Assembly: GCF_052117125.1 (NCBI RefSeq)
Contig: NZ_JBQKJT010000004.1
Span: 62,001-126,000 of the forward strand
Origin: Avoscillospira_A sp052117125
Lineage (GTDB): Bacteria; Bacillota; Clostridia; Oscillospirales; Oscillospiraceae
DNA length: 64,000 nucleotides
Direction: 5' to 3'
This document shows positions 6,042 to 14,832 of the stretch, piece by piece (within the stretch, counting starts at the first letter, position 1; each line of letters starts with the position of its first letter). The notes beneath the pieces were generated by a model. The model ran no database searches, had not been told where the DNA came from, and saw only the letters and a list, made by a program, of their open reading frames with translations. The translations under genes and the position numbers were made by a program.

Positions 6042-7796
6042 TTAATTTGCGGGGGCGATATGCCAGTCTTCCCATAGGTCGCCCGAAATCCGAATGGAAT
6101 CCGTTAGGTTCATGGACAGCATGCCTGCCGGCGTCCAGCAGTCCAGGAGCCAGGTGTACGGCGTATAGCTTCCATCGGGATACCAGATGGGGGTGAAATG
6201 GGTCGGCCTGTTATATGTGCTGTAGGGATTATTCTTGAAGGCGAAGGCGGAGCGTTTGCCGCTGACGCTTCGATCCAGAAGCCGCCAGAATCCTTCGTAG
6301 TTGAACTCCGGGAAATAGGTCACGGCATTTTGCGCCGCAGTCACGGCAGAGCTCTGGGTCGTGCTGACATTGGCAGTCACAGTCTGCTGGATGCCGTAAC
6401 CGCTTTTGGCGGTCGTGGCGCTTGCTGTGGGGGACATGCTATCCGGCGTAATGGCCATGGAAGCCGACAGGCTGGCGGAGTAGCCGCTATAATCAAACTC
6501 CCACCAGCCTTGATCCTCCCACCAGCCGTTGTCCACCCAGTGGTACCAGCGGTCCGTGTGGGATTTGCCCTCGCTGTCCGTCCACCGGTCCGTGTGCCAG
6601 CACTTCTCCCAGTTTTCAACCCACACCCAATTCTCCTGCCACCAGGGAGACCAGATGCCCCAGGAGGCAGAGGTCACTTCCTCTTTCTCCGGGATGCTCA
6701 CCAGGGTAAAGTCATCGTTTCGGTCATCGGCCACGGGATTGGGGGGATCGTTCCCGTCCAGATCAACGATATTGGCAGTGATGGTGCTTTGGGCCGTGCC
6801 GCCGCCCTGGACTCGGACCCGGATGGTGCAGACACAGGGTTCCTCCGGCGTATGCCATTTCACCCAGACCAGCTGGCTGTCTCCCTCCGGGTAATAGACA
6901 TTGCTGACCGTATAGGTGCTGCCTTCGATCACAAACTGCACGGTGACCGGGTTGTCCGGGTCAGACTGACCGCCGGACACCTCCACGGAGGTGATCACAT
7001 CTGTGTCCACCCGGTATTCGTAGTCAAACTCGTCGATCTCCGGCGGCTCCAGCTCGTCGTTGAACCGGACAATGCCAATGCCCAGAGAGGAGATGATCTG
7101 GTCGTTGCTCACCTTGCTGGTGGTGCTGCCCGACCAGGCGGGATACCCCAGGTCTGCTTCCTCCAGAAAGATGGCCAGCGGCAGGTTCTGATGGGTCAGC
7201 GAGCCCATCCAGTATCGAAGATCACCGTCAACTGTCTTATCATAAAGGGCAGCTTCGGTTGCGGTCATAGCGTAGTTGGCGCCGCCGTAAACCAGGTATG
7301 CAATCGGCTCAATGACGATTTTATAATCACCGCAAATCAGGGTGTCAAAATCCATCCCAACATACCCGGCAATGGCCCGAATGACCTGTTCATCCGTAAA
7401 ATAACTGCGGATGGCATCAATGCTGGCCGGATAGCTGCCGGAGGAGATAATGCGGGGAAGGCTTTGGGCTGGACGTATGCAAGTATATCCGCCTACAATT
7501 GGCCGTAGAGATGCACCGCTGTTATAAGATAGCTTGCTTATCTTTCCAAAGTGGATCACATTGGTACCCGGCATTTTGTTGCTCCAATCTATCGTGTTTC
7601 CTATGACCGCATGGCTACTTGTTTCAACAACAGAAATGCGGACGCCGTCCATGCCGGGGTTCCAATAGCTGGTGGATGTTCCGTTGCCCAGATTGCCTCC
7701 GCCGCTATCAATATTCTCATCGCCAATGGCGTAAGCAGGCACAGCGATTCCCAGCATCAGGACGACGGAAAGAATAAGCGCAAGAATTCGCTTCAT
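6042..7796 (-). CDS. Large exported ICE protein with Trp-rich segment
   Basis: 584 residues with a clear signal peptide (MKRILALILSVVLMLGIAVP, cleavage near AYA). Residues ~260-350 look like an immunoglobulin-like beta domain (VTVQFVIEGSTYTVSNVYYP). Residues ~380-435 are extraordinarily rich in Trp, with WGIWSPWWQENWVWVENW and RWYHWVDNGWWEDQGWW. The C-terminal ~70 residues form another compact domain with two Cys-free Trp/Tyr clusters. No LPXTG or C-terminal membrane anchor. It lies between the Tad block and the VirB2-like gene; inferred role is a cell-surface adhesin or tip factor for mating-pair formation. GGAGG stands 6 nt before the start. Confidence 0.7.
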   Translation of the reverse strand: MKRILALILSVVLMLGIAVPAYAIGDENIDSGGGNLGNGTSTSYWNPGMDGVRISVVETSSHAVIGNTIDWSNKMPGTNVIHFGKISKLSYNSGASLRPIVGGYTCIRPAQSLPRIISSGSYPASIDAIRSYFTDEQVIRAIAGYVGMDFDTLICGDYKIVIEPIAYLVYGGANYAMTATEAALYDKTVDGDLRYWMGSLTHQNLPLAIFLEEADLGYPAWSGSTTSKVSNDQIISSLGIGIVRFNDELEPPEIDEFDYEYRVDTDVITSVEVSGGQSDPDNPVTVQFVIEGSTYTVSNVYYPEGDSQLVWVKWHTPEEPCVCTIRVRVQGGGTAQSTITANIVDLDGNDPPNPVADDRNDDFTLVSIPEKEEVTSASWGIWSPWWQENWVWVENWEKCWHTDRWTDSEGKSHTDRWYHWVDNGWWEDQGWWEFDYSGYSASLSASMAITPDSMSPTASATTAKSGYGIQQTVTANVSTTQSSAVTAAQNAVTYFPEFNYEGFWRLLDRSVSGKRSAFAFKNNPYSTYNRPTHFTPIWYPDGSYTPYTWLLDCWTPAGMLSMNLTDSIRISGDLWEDWHIAPAN

Positions 7797-7828
7797 AGAG
7801 GACCTCCTTTCGGATTTTTGGGCAAAAG

Positions 7829-7860
7829 AGAAGGCGCAGTCGGGATTGACTGCGCCTTCT
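7829..7860 (-). terminator. Hairpin with 13-bp perfect stem after DUF6550 gene
   Basis: AGAAGGCGCAGTC and its complement flank a 6-nt loop; on the minus strand CTTTTG follows. It lies between the DUF6550-like gene and the exported-protein gene and probably acts as a partial terminator inside the cluster. Confidence 0.6.
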
Positions 7861-7873
7861 TTACAATAATTGG

Positions 7874-8461
7874 TTAGTTTCCGCCACCCATTGTGCCGAT
7901 TTTATTACCGTTTTCGTATATATCATTTCCTTCGATGACGGTGTTCTCGCCGCTGTTCTCCACATAACCGAAGCCGGGCACATAGACCTGACCGGCGCTG
8001 TTGGTGCTTCCGGCAGCAGGCTCTGTTTCGGTGGGGGTGACTGTGGGCGGCTCCTCATAGGTGGGCGGCTCCTCGTCCTCGGTCCTGCGTTCCTCCTCCG
8101 GCACATCTTCTGCGTCGTGGTTCTCCGGCAGTGTCGAGGTTCCATCTGGGGCTTCCGGCTTTTCAGGCTGCTCCGGTTTGACCGGGTCGGCCTGGATGGT
8201 CTGCTCCAAACCGCTGGAGTCGGCGCCCTGGGCGGGATCGGTTTCGGATGCGTCCGGCACCTCCACCTGGATGTCCACATCCGTCTGCCCGTCGCTGTTG
8301 ATACTCACATCCGGGTCGCCACTTTGCGCCGGCTCATCGGATACCACACCGGAAGGAATCTCGGCTTTGCCGCCAAACCGGGCGGCGATTCCAATCGCAA
8401 CGGCCGCACAGAGCAGGCAGCCGATGGAGATGAGGATCATTTTCTTCGTCTTTTCTGTCAT
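7874..8461 (-). CDS. DUF6550-like membrane-anchored acidic protein
   Basis: 195 residues: basic start MTEKTKKM, one membrane helix (about 9-28, ILISIGCLLCAAVAIGIAA), then a long extracytoplasmic region rich in Asp, Glu, Pro and Ser (EEPPTYEEPPTVTPTETEPA) and a final Gly-rich segment (NGNKIGTMGGGN). No Cys at a lipobox position. It has the DUF6550 layout known in clostridial ICEs next to Tad genes. The Pro/Glu-rich stretch could span the cell wall, consistent with a structural link between the membrane and the surface pilus; this is inference. It is separated by 86 bp from the pseudopilin gene upstream. Confidence 0.65.
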   Translation of the reverse strand: MTEKTKKMILISIGCLLCAAVAIGIAARFGGKAEIPSGVVSDEPAQSGDPDVSINSDGQTDVDIQVEVPDASETDPAQGADSSGLEQTIQADPVKPEQPEKPEAPDGTSTLPENHDAEDVPEEERRTEDEEPPTYEEPPTVTPTETEPAAGSTNSAGQVYVPGFGYVENSGENTVIEGNDIYENGNKIGTMGGGN

Positions 8462-8547
8462 AGCGCATACCTCCCTTGAACATTTTTCTTGTTAAGTGGA
8501 CAATACCACATCTTTTCGCGGAAGTCTATTGCAAAGGAGAAACCTTT

Positions 8548-9081
8548 TTAGAAGAGCGGGATATACTTCGCTTCCGTGTGCAAAGTCATGTTGGCAGAGG
8601 GCAGAAGGTTTCCGAGAAAGCGTACCGGAACCTCCAAGTGAATCTCCACCACAGCGGTGTAACCCTCGCTCTGACCGGAACTGAGGCCGTTGTTCTCCAA
8701 CTCCACAGACAAACCGGAGATTATGTACTCGATCTCTCCGCCTGAACGCTTCTGGTACCCCTGTGCCGTATTTTCCAGGCCCAGGGTTTCGGAAAGCTGA
8801 CCGTATACATCGCCGGTGTCGATGCTCTCATCCCAGCGGCCTGTGCCGTCCGGATACCATCCGGCGGCATAGCCCTCCCGCACGGCGTGGTACACATCGT
8901 CATAGTTGTCATTGACGGTGGAGATCACTGCCTGCTGTGCGGCTTCCTTCACGCCCTGGGCGATGATCCATAACCGGCAGAATTCCGCCACGGCACAGAA
9001 CAGCATCAGCAAGACCAGCACAATGGCCAGGATCATGGGGGCGCCCTCGCCGGAGCGACGGCGAAAAATAGCCTTTCTCAC
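8548..9081 (-). CDS. TadE/TadF-like pseudopilin
   Basis: 177 residues. A basic leader with RRRSGEGAPM is followed immediately by a single hydrophobic helix (ILAIVLVLLMLFCAVAEFCR), then a soluble C-terminal domain with YEYI-type strands. This is the type IV pseudopilin plan of TadE/TadF minor pilins, and SGEG matches the motif before the helix in the two other pilin-like proteins of this locus. The start is GTG at 9081, overlapping the stop of the DUF4320 gene (GTGA). Expected processing by the TadV peptidase of gene 14428-14832. Confidence 0.75.
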   Translation of the reverse strand: MRKAIFRRRSGEGAPMILAIVLVLLMLFCAVAEFCRLWIIAQGVKEAAQQAVISTVNDNYDDVYHAVREGYAAGWYPDGTGRWDESIDTGDVYGQLSETLGLENTAQGYQKRSGGEIEYIISGLSVELENNGLSSGQSEGYTAVVEIHLEVPVRFLGNLLPSANMTLHTEAKYIPLF

Positions 9082-9473
9082 TTCCAGTACACCTCCGACT
9101 TTCCTGTGGCCTCCGCAGTCAGCGTAATAGGGAATGAGCCCAGCCCCCCGAAGAGGCCGATATCCGTTTCCAGCGTCAGGGTCACAGTGACCTCATCGTT
9201 GAGTTGGATGCGTCCGGTGGCGGACCACCGGATGTCAGGGTCAAGCCCGGTGCTGTCGGTAAGCGCCGCCGCACGGCGAGTGGTTTCCGTACCGACCCGG
9301 CCGGCAATTTCCGCCTCACGCACCAGCTCCACGGCATAGGTGTCCAGCTGCTGTTTGGTGATATAGACCGGCAGCACACGGACCACCAGCGCCAGCACCA
9401 GCATGGCGCATACCACCAGGACGCAAACATCGATATAGCCTTCGCCGGAGCGCCGTTTCAGTAATTTTCTCAT
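9078..9473 (-). CDS. DUF4320 pseudopilin-like protein of the Tad locus
   Basis: 131 residues from ATG 9473 (MRKLLKRRSGEGYIDVCVLV). A basic leader, the GEGYID motif and a hydrophobic helix (VCVLVVCAMLVLALVVRVLP) are followed by a ~90-residue soluble domain with alternating strands (RIQLNDEVTVTLTLETDIGL). DUF4320 proteins are typical of these ICE Tad loci. The motif match to the major pilin indicates a common peptidase substrate. A longer frame to 9554 begins inside tadC and lacks an SD. It sits 11 bp after tadC and overlaps the following pseudopilin gene by four bases. Confidence 0.8.
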   Translation of the reverse strand: MRKLLKRRSGEGYIDVCVLVVCAMLVLALVVRVLPVYITKQQLDTYAVELVREAEIAGRVGTETTRRAAALTDSTGLDPDIRWSATGRIQLNDEVTVTLTLETDIGLFGGLGSFPITLTAEATGKSEVYWK

Positions 9474-9484
9474 GGCGACCTCCT

Positions 9485-10357
9485 TTAGAACAGGCTCCCC
9501 AGGGAGTTGACGATCTGGTACACGATGATGACGATATAGGTCATCATAAAGCACAGGAGCATGATAAAGCTGAATACCCGGATCTTGGGCGGGATCTTGG
9601 CGGCCTTGGCTTTGAGCCGCTGCAGCTCCTGTGCTTTCAGATCATGGGAGAGCATCTGAAAATACATCCTGCCATCGTCGCCCCGGAGGATGCCGATGAG
9701 GCCGCGGACGATGTCTGAAATGATGGCTGAGCCCATTCTGGCCTCAAAGCGGATGAGCGCCGCCTCGTAAGAGGAGGACCGCATATCCGCAGTCAGCACA
9801 TCCAGCTCACGACCAAAGTCAGGCCCGGCGTGTTTCTTGTAGTTTTCCAGAATCCGCAGCACATCCCGGCTGGCAGCCAGCTCCTGATGGATGGTGGCGA
9901 CGAACCGGGGCAGCTCGCCTTCGATCAGTTCCATTCTGGCCTTGACCAGCTCGTCAGCACGGCGGCTCTCCTTGAACCAGGTCAGAACGGCCAGCACCAC
10001 GATGAGGGGGCTCAGGATGGGCAGGATCAGCAGGCACGGGATGATGCCGAGCAGGATGAGGCAGGGCTTCAGAATTGAATAAGCCGAGTAGACCTGGGGC
10101 GTCATATCCAACCCTGCCGCCGTGAGCTTGCTCTCCAGACGGCGGTATTTGTATTCGTCCATTCGGATCAGCGGAGCCAGCTTCAATGCCCAGCCGAGGA
10201 TCAGCGCCTCCAGAGATTTGACCAGACTGCGTTCCCGCCGCCCAGCAGAGATGAGCGCCCGTTCCGCAGCCAGCCGGGGAATTTTCAGCAGGTCGGCAAG
10301 GACAAAATACAGTCCGGCGGCCAGTGCGGCGCCGAACAGAAATAAAAGTGCGCCCAT
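9485..10357 (-). CDS. tadC: TadC-like pilus assembly inner-membrane protein
   Basis: 290 residues with an N-terminal helix (1-25), a central pair of helices (CLILLGIIPCLLILPILSPL) and a C-terminal helix (SFIMLLCFMMTYIVIIVYQI), enclosing a T2SSF-like cytoplasmic helical domain (ELPRFVATIHQELAASRDVL). This is the GspF/TadC layout. TadC and TadB form the membrane platform that works with the TadA ATPase to polymerise pilin. The start follows GGAGGTGAGGAA. The gene is 4 bp after tadB, in operon order A-B-C. Confidence 0.85.
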   Translation of the reverse strand: MGALLFLFGAALAAGLYFVLADLLKIPRLAAERALISAGRRERSLVKSLEALILGWALKLAPLIRMDEYKYRRLESKLTAAGLDMTPQVYSAYSILKPCLILLGIIPCLLILPILSPLIVVLAVLTWFKESRRADELVKARMELIEGELPRFVATIHQELAASRDVLRILENYKKHAGPDFGRELDVLTADMRSSSYEAALIRFEARMGSAIISDIVRGLIGILRGDDGRMYFQMLSHDLKAQELQRLKAKAAKIPPKIRVFSFIMLLCFMMTYIVIIVYQIVNSLGSLF

Positions 10358-10361
10358 TTCC

Positions 10362-11291
10362 TCACCTCCGATACTCGATGGGCTGCGTCAGCTTCACCAC
10401 AAAGGCAAAGGACACGAATACAGCTGCGATGCAGACGGCGATGACCATCTGGCCGGGGATGGTGTCCACCAGAGTGTGATACCAGTCCGTGTTGATAAAC
10501 CGCACCAGCGGGATATTGATCAGCACCAGGATCGCCATGGTGACGAATTCCTTGCGGGGGCCGAAGACCAGATTTTCCAGTTCTCCGTTGACTACCCGCA
10601 TATCCGACAGCTTGCTGACGATGGGAGTCAGGGTGCTTTTCAGGCTGCGGTCTGTCTGGCAGGCGGATACCGCCTCGCACCACTCCTGCCATACCTCGTT
10701 GTCGATGGCATATTTCAGGTCATGAAGCGCGGCGTCCATGTCCGGGTCAATGTGCTTGATGCGGGTGAGAAACCGCTGGAACACCTCCTGCACCGGGTGG
10801 TGCAGGTACCGGACATTTTCCTCCACCGCCTGCTGGAAGTTTTCCGTGCGCAGATAGGCGGTGGTGATGACCGACAGCGCCGTTTCCAGCTCGGCGGCCA
10901 CATCCTTTTTGAAGCCTCCGGCCGTCAGCTTGACATACCAGAACGGCATCAGCATAAAGCCGACGGCCAGTACGGGGACGAGGAAGGCGTTCCCGGCAAG
11001 AATGGCGATGCAGGCGCCCAGGGCAAACAGCACCAGAGATGCCATGCACACCATGGGGAATTTTCCCTCCCGCCCGGATGCGGCCAATACCGCCTGGGCT
11101 TCTGTGATCTCCCGGCGAAAGAAACCGGCCTTTTTGCGCTTGGTCGTCTCATTGATGTCCGCCCGGATGCTGCCGGGGGCGGCAGTCAGCCGGGAAAAGA
11201 TGCTGTCGCTCATTTCTGCGGGGGAGATCCCCAGCACCATAAAAAGCCCGGCGATCATGCCCACGCAGGCGATCAGTTGGATCGTTGTCAT
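10362..11291 (-). CDS. tadB: TadB-like pilus assembly inner-membrane protein
   Basis: 309 residues: N-terminal helix (~5-22), paired helices (SLVLFALGACIAILAGNAFL plus a following one), T2SSF-like helical domain (AAELETALSVITTAYLRTEN) and C-terminal helices (MVIAVCIAAVFVSFAFVVKL). This matches TadB, the partner of TadC in the Tad secretion platform. Start ATG 11291 lies 6 nt after GGAGG and overlaps the end of tadA by four bases, so translation is coupled. Confidence 0.85.
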   Translation of the reverse strand: MTTIQLIACVGMIAGLFMVLGISPAEMSDSIFSRLTAAPGSIRADINETTKRKKAGFFRREITEAQAVLAASGREGKFPMVCMASLVLFALGACIAILAGNAFLVPVLAVGFMLMPFWYVKLTAGGFKKDVAAELETALSVITTAYLRTENFQQAVEENVRYLHHPVQEVFQRFLTRIKHIDPDMDAALHDLKYAIDNEVWQEWCEAVSACQTDRSLKSTLTPIVSKLSDMRVVNGELENLVFGPRKEFVTMAILVLINIPLVRFINTDWYHTLVDTIPGQMVIAVCIAAVFVSFAFVVKLTQPIEYRR

Positions 11292-12784
11292 GCAGTTTCC
11301 TCCTTCCTCTGGATAAACTGCTCCAGCTCACCGTGGGGCATGCCGTTTTCGATGAACCGGCGCTGCAGGCTCCCGGACATCTCCTCACACTTCTGGTGAT
11401 GTCCCTCGATGATAAAACGGTCGCCCTCCAGACGGTTTTCCGTGATGTTGTACTCATAGAGCTTATGAAGCCTGCGGCTTCCGTCTGGCAGGATCTCGCA
11501 CTCGGAGATGTTGGTGATGCGGCGCTGCTTGTTCTCCAGCTGGCGGCAATAGACCACGATGGGATAAGCCTCGGTGACATAGCCCATGAGCGTATCGTCG
11601 GGGGTGTCCACGGCCCGCTTGCACAGGGACACCATGCGCCGATAGGTACCCTCACTGGAGCTGGAGTGGATGGTGGTGAGAACGGCCACACCCACACGGG
11701 CGGCTTCCTGGGCAGCATTGGCCTCCGGGCCGCGCATCTCACCAACTGCGATGATGTCGGGGTTGAAACGAAGGGCAATGTCCAGCAGTGCGATCTGGTC
11801 GATGCGCTGCCGCTCATTCTCGCTGTCACGGGTCTGGGTATGGACGACGGAATTGACCACCCTGCCGTTCTGCTCCCGGATGAGCTGAAGCTCACGGGAG
11901 CCGTCCTCAATGGTGAAGATCCGCTTGCGGTCGGGAATGGTGGACATGAGCCAGCCCGCCACGGTGGTTTTGCCGGAGCTGGTGGCGCCAGCCACACAGA
12001 TGGACACGCCATAGCGCAGGCAGGCGGACAGAAAGTCCAGCATTTCCTCCGTAGCGGTTCCGCTGCCCACAAAGTCCTCCTTGGTCAGATTCTTGGGATT
12101 GACGATTCGGATGGAGGCCGCAACACCTGCGTCCTCGTCCAGCACGGGGGTCTTAATGACCGAAACACGGATGTTTTTGGCCAGACGGGAGGTGATGATG
12201 GGACTGGCGTTGTCCAGCACCTTGCCGGAGTTCTGCAGCATACGGCGGATGACATTGGCCGCATGGTCCGGCGAGTCAAAGTGTTCCTCCAGCTTGACGG
12301 TGCGGCCGTCGGAATATTGGATCTCGATGTCCCGCCAGGAATTGATGTCGATCTCCTCGATGCCGTCTGCAAAGATGTACTTGGTGAGGAAACCGTATTC
12401 GGCCATTTCCGTGTACAGAGCGTCCACCAGCTCGCCCTGCGTCATGCCGTCCACAGCCATTCGGTTGTCCTGCAGATACCGGGCGATGCGGCGCTTCATC
12501 TGCTCCTTGGCCTCATCCCCGCTGTCGGTAATCAGGGTGGCATAGGCGCCGGAGAGGTAGGACTGCACCTGACTGAGTACCTCCCCGAAGGGCATCCCCT
12601 CGGCCTGGGGAGCGAAGAAGACTTCGCTTGCCTTGGGGGCGACCTTGGCTTCCGCAAAGATGGACCGTCCGGTATCCTCCTCAAAGGCGATATCATGCAC
12701 CTCGGCCGGTTCTGGCCTGGCTTCCACCGGGGCGGCGACCGGGTGCGCAGCAAATATGGAATTGCTTCTCTTGTCGCCAAGCAT
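11288..12784 (-). CDS. tadA: TadA/CpaF-type secretion ATPase
   Basis: 498 residues. Walker A GATSSGKTT (~266), Asp box-like region IFTIEDGSRELQL (~290), Walker B-like FNPDIIAVGEMRG (~340) and a His box (VLTTIHSSSSEGT, ~370) are all intact, as in the CpaF branch of the GspE/VirB11 superfamily. A ~110-residue non-conserved N-terminal extension precedes the N-domain. It hydrolyses ATP to drive pilus assembly. Its start overlaps the stop of the tadZ-like gene, and it precedes tadB by overlap. A VirB11 role for the conjugation machine cannot be excluded, but the tadB/tadC neighbours favour TadA. Confidence 0.9.
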   Translation of the reverse strand: MLGDKRSNSIFAAHPVAAPVEARPEPAEVHDIAFEEDTGRSIFAEAKVAPKASEVFFAPQAEGMPFGEVLSQVQSYLSGAYATLITDSGDEAKEQMKRRIARYLQDNRMAVDGMTQGELVDALYTEMAEYGFLTKYIFADGIEEIDINSWRDIEIQYSDGRTVKLEEHFDSPDHAANVIRRMLQNSGKVLDNASPIITSRLAKNIRVSVIKTPVLDEDAGVAASIRIVNPKNLTKEDFVGSGTATEEMLDFLSACLRYGVSICVAGATSSGKTTVAGWLMSTIPDRKRIFTIEDGSRELQLIREQNGRVVNSVVHTQTRDSENERQRIDQIALLDIALRFNPDIIAVGEMRGPEANAAQEAARVGVAVLTTIHSSSSEGTYRRMVSLCKRAVDTPDDTLMGYVTEAYPIVVYCRQLENKQRRITNISECEILPDGSRRLHKLYEYNITENRLEGDRFIIEGHHQKCEEMSGSLQRRFIENGMPHGELEQFIQRKEETA

Positions 12785-13590
12785 CAGAACACCTCCTTGC
12801 AGATTTTCTCGATCTCCCGGCGAAACGCCTTGCTGTCCTTCATGGAGAGGTCATTCAGGAGCGTCCCCTCCAGATACTGCTCCTCCAGTTCCTGAGAGTA
12901 CGGCAGCTTGAAAGCAACGCTGCCCAGCACTTGACCGATACGGTCGGCAGCCTGCAGAGGCTTGATATTGGACGCAGCTTTATACTGCTTGTCCTCGTCC
13001 CAGTGCAGTTCCCGGAGGAGCGGGAGCTGGCTGGACAGGTACCCGATGGACTTCAGATCGCAGTTGGCCAGCCGGAGGACGCTGTCGGCCTCCATGAGCG
13101 CCACGGCGGAGAGGATGTCATTGGCGATATAGCTGGAGCAGTCGATGACCACATAGGGGGCGATCTCACGCAGACCGCGGATGAGTTCCTCGGCCTGCTG
13201 CTTGGTGCAGGCCGCGTAGGTATACTCGTTCTCGCCCTTTCGCAGCCCCAGTATGGTCAGATAGGACAGCTTTTTGTGGGTGGTCAGGTTGTGCTTGATG
13301 AGGTTGACGGAGATGCGCTGGGCCGCAAAGATGCTGCCCAGGGATTTATCGCACTCCAGCTCGGAGGGCGGGCAGATGCAGGGCATCATGGGGGCGGTCA
13401 TGTCACAGAGCAGCAGCGCCACATTTTTCTTCTGGGAGGCCAGATGCTTTGCGATCTTCACCGCGGTAACCGTTTTACCGCAGCCGGGGCTTCCCCACAC
13501 GGCGAGAACGCCACCGCCGGACTCCACAACAGGTTCCAGTTCCTCCGGCTCCGTGTTTCGACGAAACAGGCTTCCTTTGATGAAGTTCAT
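12784..13590 (-). CDS. tadZ: TadZ/CpaE-like ParA-superfamily ATPase
   Basis: 268 residues. P-loop GSPGCGKTVTAV (~33-44), a switch-like DMTAPMM (~63) and a following VVIDCSSYIAND (~150) match the MinD/ParA-type TadZ/CpaE family, which places the Tad machine in the cell. No separate receiver domain is present, as in short TadZ forms. The gene overlaps the end of cpaB and the start of tadA. The classical ParA deviant lysine is not evident, so ATP use is likely but its mechanism uncertain. Confidence 0.8.
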   Translation of the reverse strand: MNFIKGSLFRRNTEPEELEPVVESGGGVLAVWGSPGCGKTVTAVKIAKHLASQKKNVALLLCDMTAPMMPCICPPSELECDKSLGSIFAAQRISVNLIKHNLTTHKKLSYLTILGLRKGENEYTYAACTKQQAEELIRGLREIAPYVVIDCSSYIANDILSAVALMEADSVLRLANCDLKSIGYLSSQLPLLRELHWDEDKQYKAASNIKPLQAADRIGQVLGSVAFKLPYSQELEEQYLEGTLLNDLSMKDSKAFRREIEKICKEVF

Positions 13591-14417
13591 TCTCCAGCCG
13601 CCTCGCTCTCTGCGGCAGGATCAGCGCCCTCGCTTTCCTCGGTTTCAGCGCTTTCCGCATTTTCAGCGCCCTCCGCCGCCTCAGCCTCCGGCTCGGCGTA
13701 CAGTTCCTCGATCAGAGCGTCCTGCGCCGCGATAAATTCATCGGCATTCTCAGGTGCGCCGCGGTAGACCAGGGCCAGATGCAGCTCGCTTTCCTGTTCC
13801 AGTCCGGCCAGCACCTTGGCCTGCTCGGTGGTCACCAGAAGCGTTACGGTAGAGGGAAGCTCTTTTTCATCCTCAACAGCCTCGCCGGTGTTGGCGTCGT
13901 AACCGGAGGAAGCGGTGACGGAGATGACCTCTACATACTGCAGCTCAGGCGGGATCACGGTTTCGCCCATACCCTTGTAGTCGGCCACAAGGACGGAGAC
14001 GATGTCTCCGCTCTCCAGCTTGCCGGAAAGGCCGGTGGCAAAGCTCTTGATAGTGACCGAGATGGCCTGTTTGTTCCCGTCCAGACTGTACAGATAGGCG
14101 TTCTCAGCGGCGGGCTCATAGGAGAGCTTGCTGTCCAGAATGTAGTCGCCCATCTTCAGGTCGGCGGTGGCATACTTGCCAATGACGTCATCCTTGTCTG
14201 TCATAATGCCGGAGGGCAGGTTATAAGCGCCCACCTCCACGGTCTGCACCATCTCGGCGGTGATCTCGTCGCCCTCCTTGATGTCGGCGGTGACGCGGAC
14301 GATTTCAGTCTTCTCGCTGGCGCTGCGGCTGAACAGGGGCGTCACCCCAAAGCAGATGAGGAGCGCAAGAAGGATACACAGCACACCGACCACGGTGCGG
14401 TTGCGAAAGATTTTCAT
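13587..14417 (-). CDS. cpaB: CpaB/RcpC-like SAF-domain pilus assembly protein
   Basis: 276 residues. N-terminal membrane helix (VVGVLCILLALLICFGVTPL), SAF domain from ~40 (TADIKEGDEITAEMVQTVEV, then GKYATADLKMGDYILDSKL) and an RcpC-type domain to ~215 (LSGKLESGDIVSVLVADYKG). The last ~50 residues are a run of Glu, Ala and Ser. CpaB/RcpC proteins sit outside the membrane and bind peptidoglycan or glycan in Tad systems. There is no secretin gene, as expected for a single-membrane host. It lies 10 bp after tadV. Confidence 0.85.
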   Translation of the reverse strand: MKIFRNRTVVGVLCILLALLICFGVTPLFSRSASEKTEIVRVTADIKEGDEITAEMVQTVEVGAYNLPSGIMTDKDDVIGKYATADLKMGDYILDSKLSYEPAAENAYLYSLDGNKQAISVTIKSFATGLSGKLESGDIVSVLVADYKGMGETVIPPELQYVEVISVTASSGYDANTGEAVEDEKELPSTVTLLVTTEQAKVLAGLEQESELHLALVYRGAPENADEFIAAQDALIEELYAEPEAEAAEGAENAESAETEESEGADPAAESEAAGE

Positions 14418-14427
14418 ATGAGCCTCC

Positions 14428-14832
14428 TTATAAGAAATATGCGGGGATGAAAGCCACCGCGAAATACGGAACCAGCGGCTGCTTTGCCGATGCGCCCTCC
14501 CGCAGTGCCGGGATCACCCGCATGGCAAAGGAAACGAAAAGGAGCGCAGCGGCCATAAGACACAAGCCGGTGATTACCCGGTCAACTCCCAGAACAAATC
14601 CAACGGCGGCGGCTAACCGCCAATCGCCGCCCCCCATCAGGCCGAGACCTGCACAGAGGTAAAATGGGGCCATTGCCAGCAGCGCCCCCAAAAGGGAGGC
14701 GGGGCTGATGGTGATCAGCCCCGCCGCAGCAATGATGATACAGACGATGTCGCAGACCGTTCTGGTTTTCAGGTCATCCACGGCGGCATAGATGAGACCG
14801 CCGCAGAAGACCAGTGCCTGTACCCAGAGCAT
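14428..14832 (-). CDS. tadV: TadV-like A24 prepilin peptidase
   Basis: 134 residues, almost wholly hydrophobic. The two catalytic aspartates of A24 peptidases are visible: the first in AAVDDLKTRTVCD (~18) and the second in GGGDWRLAAAVG (GxGD-type, ~70). Short TadV/CpaA form without the N-methyltransferase domain. It should cleave the leader peptides of the major pilin and of the two pseudopilin-like proteins that carry GEG motifs. Its start overlaps the stop of the pilin gene (TGATG). Confidence 0.85.
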   Translation of the reverse strand: MLWVQALVFCGGLIYAAVDDLKTRTVCDIVCIIIAAAGLITISPASLLGALLAMAPFYLCAGLGLMGGGDWRLAAAVGFVLGVDRVITGLCLMAAALLFVSFAMRVIPALREGASAKQPLVPYFAVAFIPAYFL

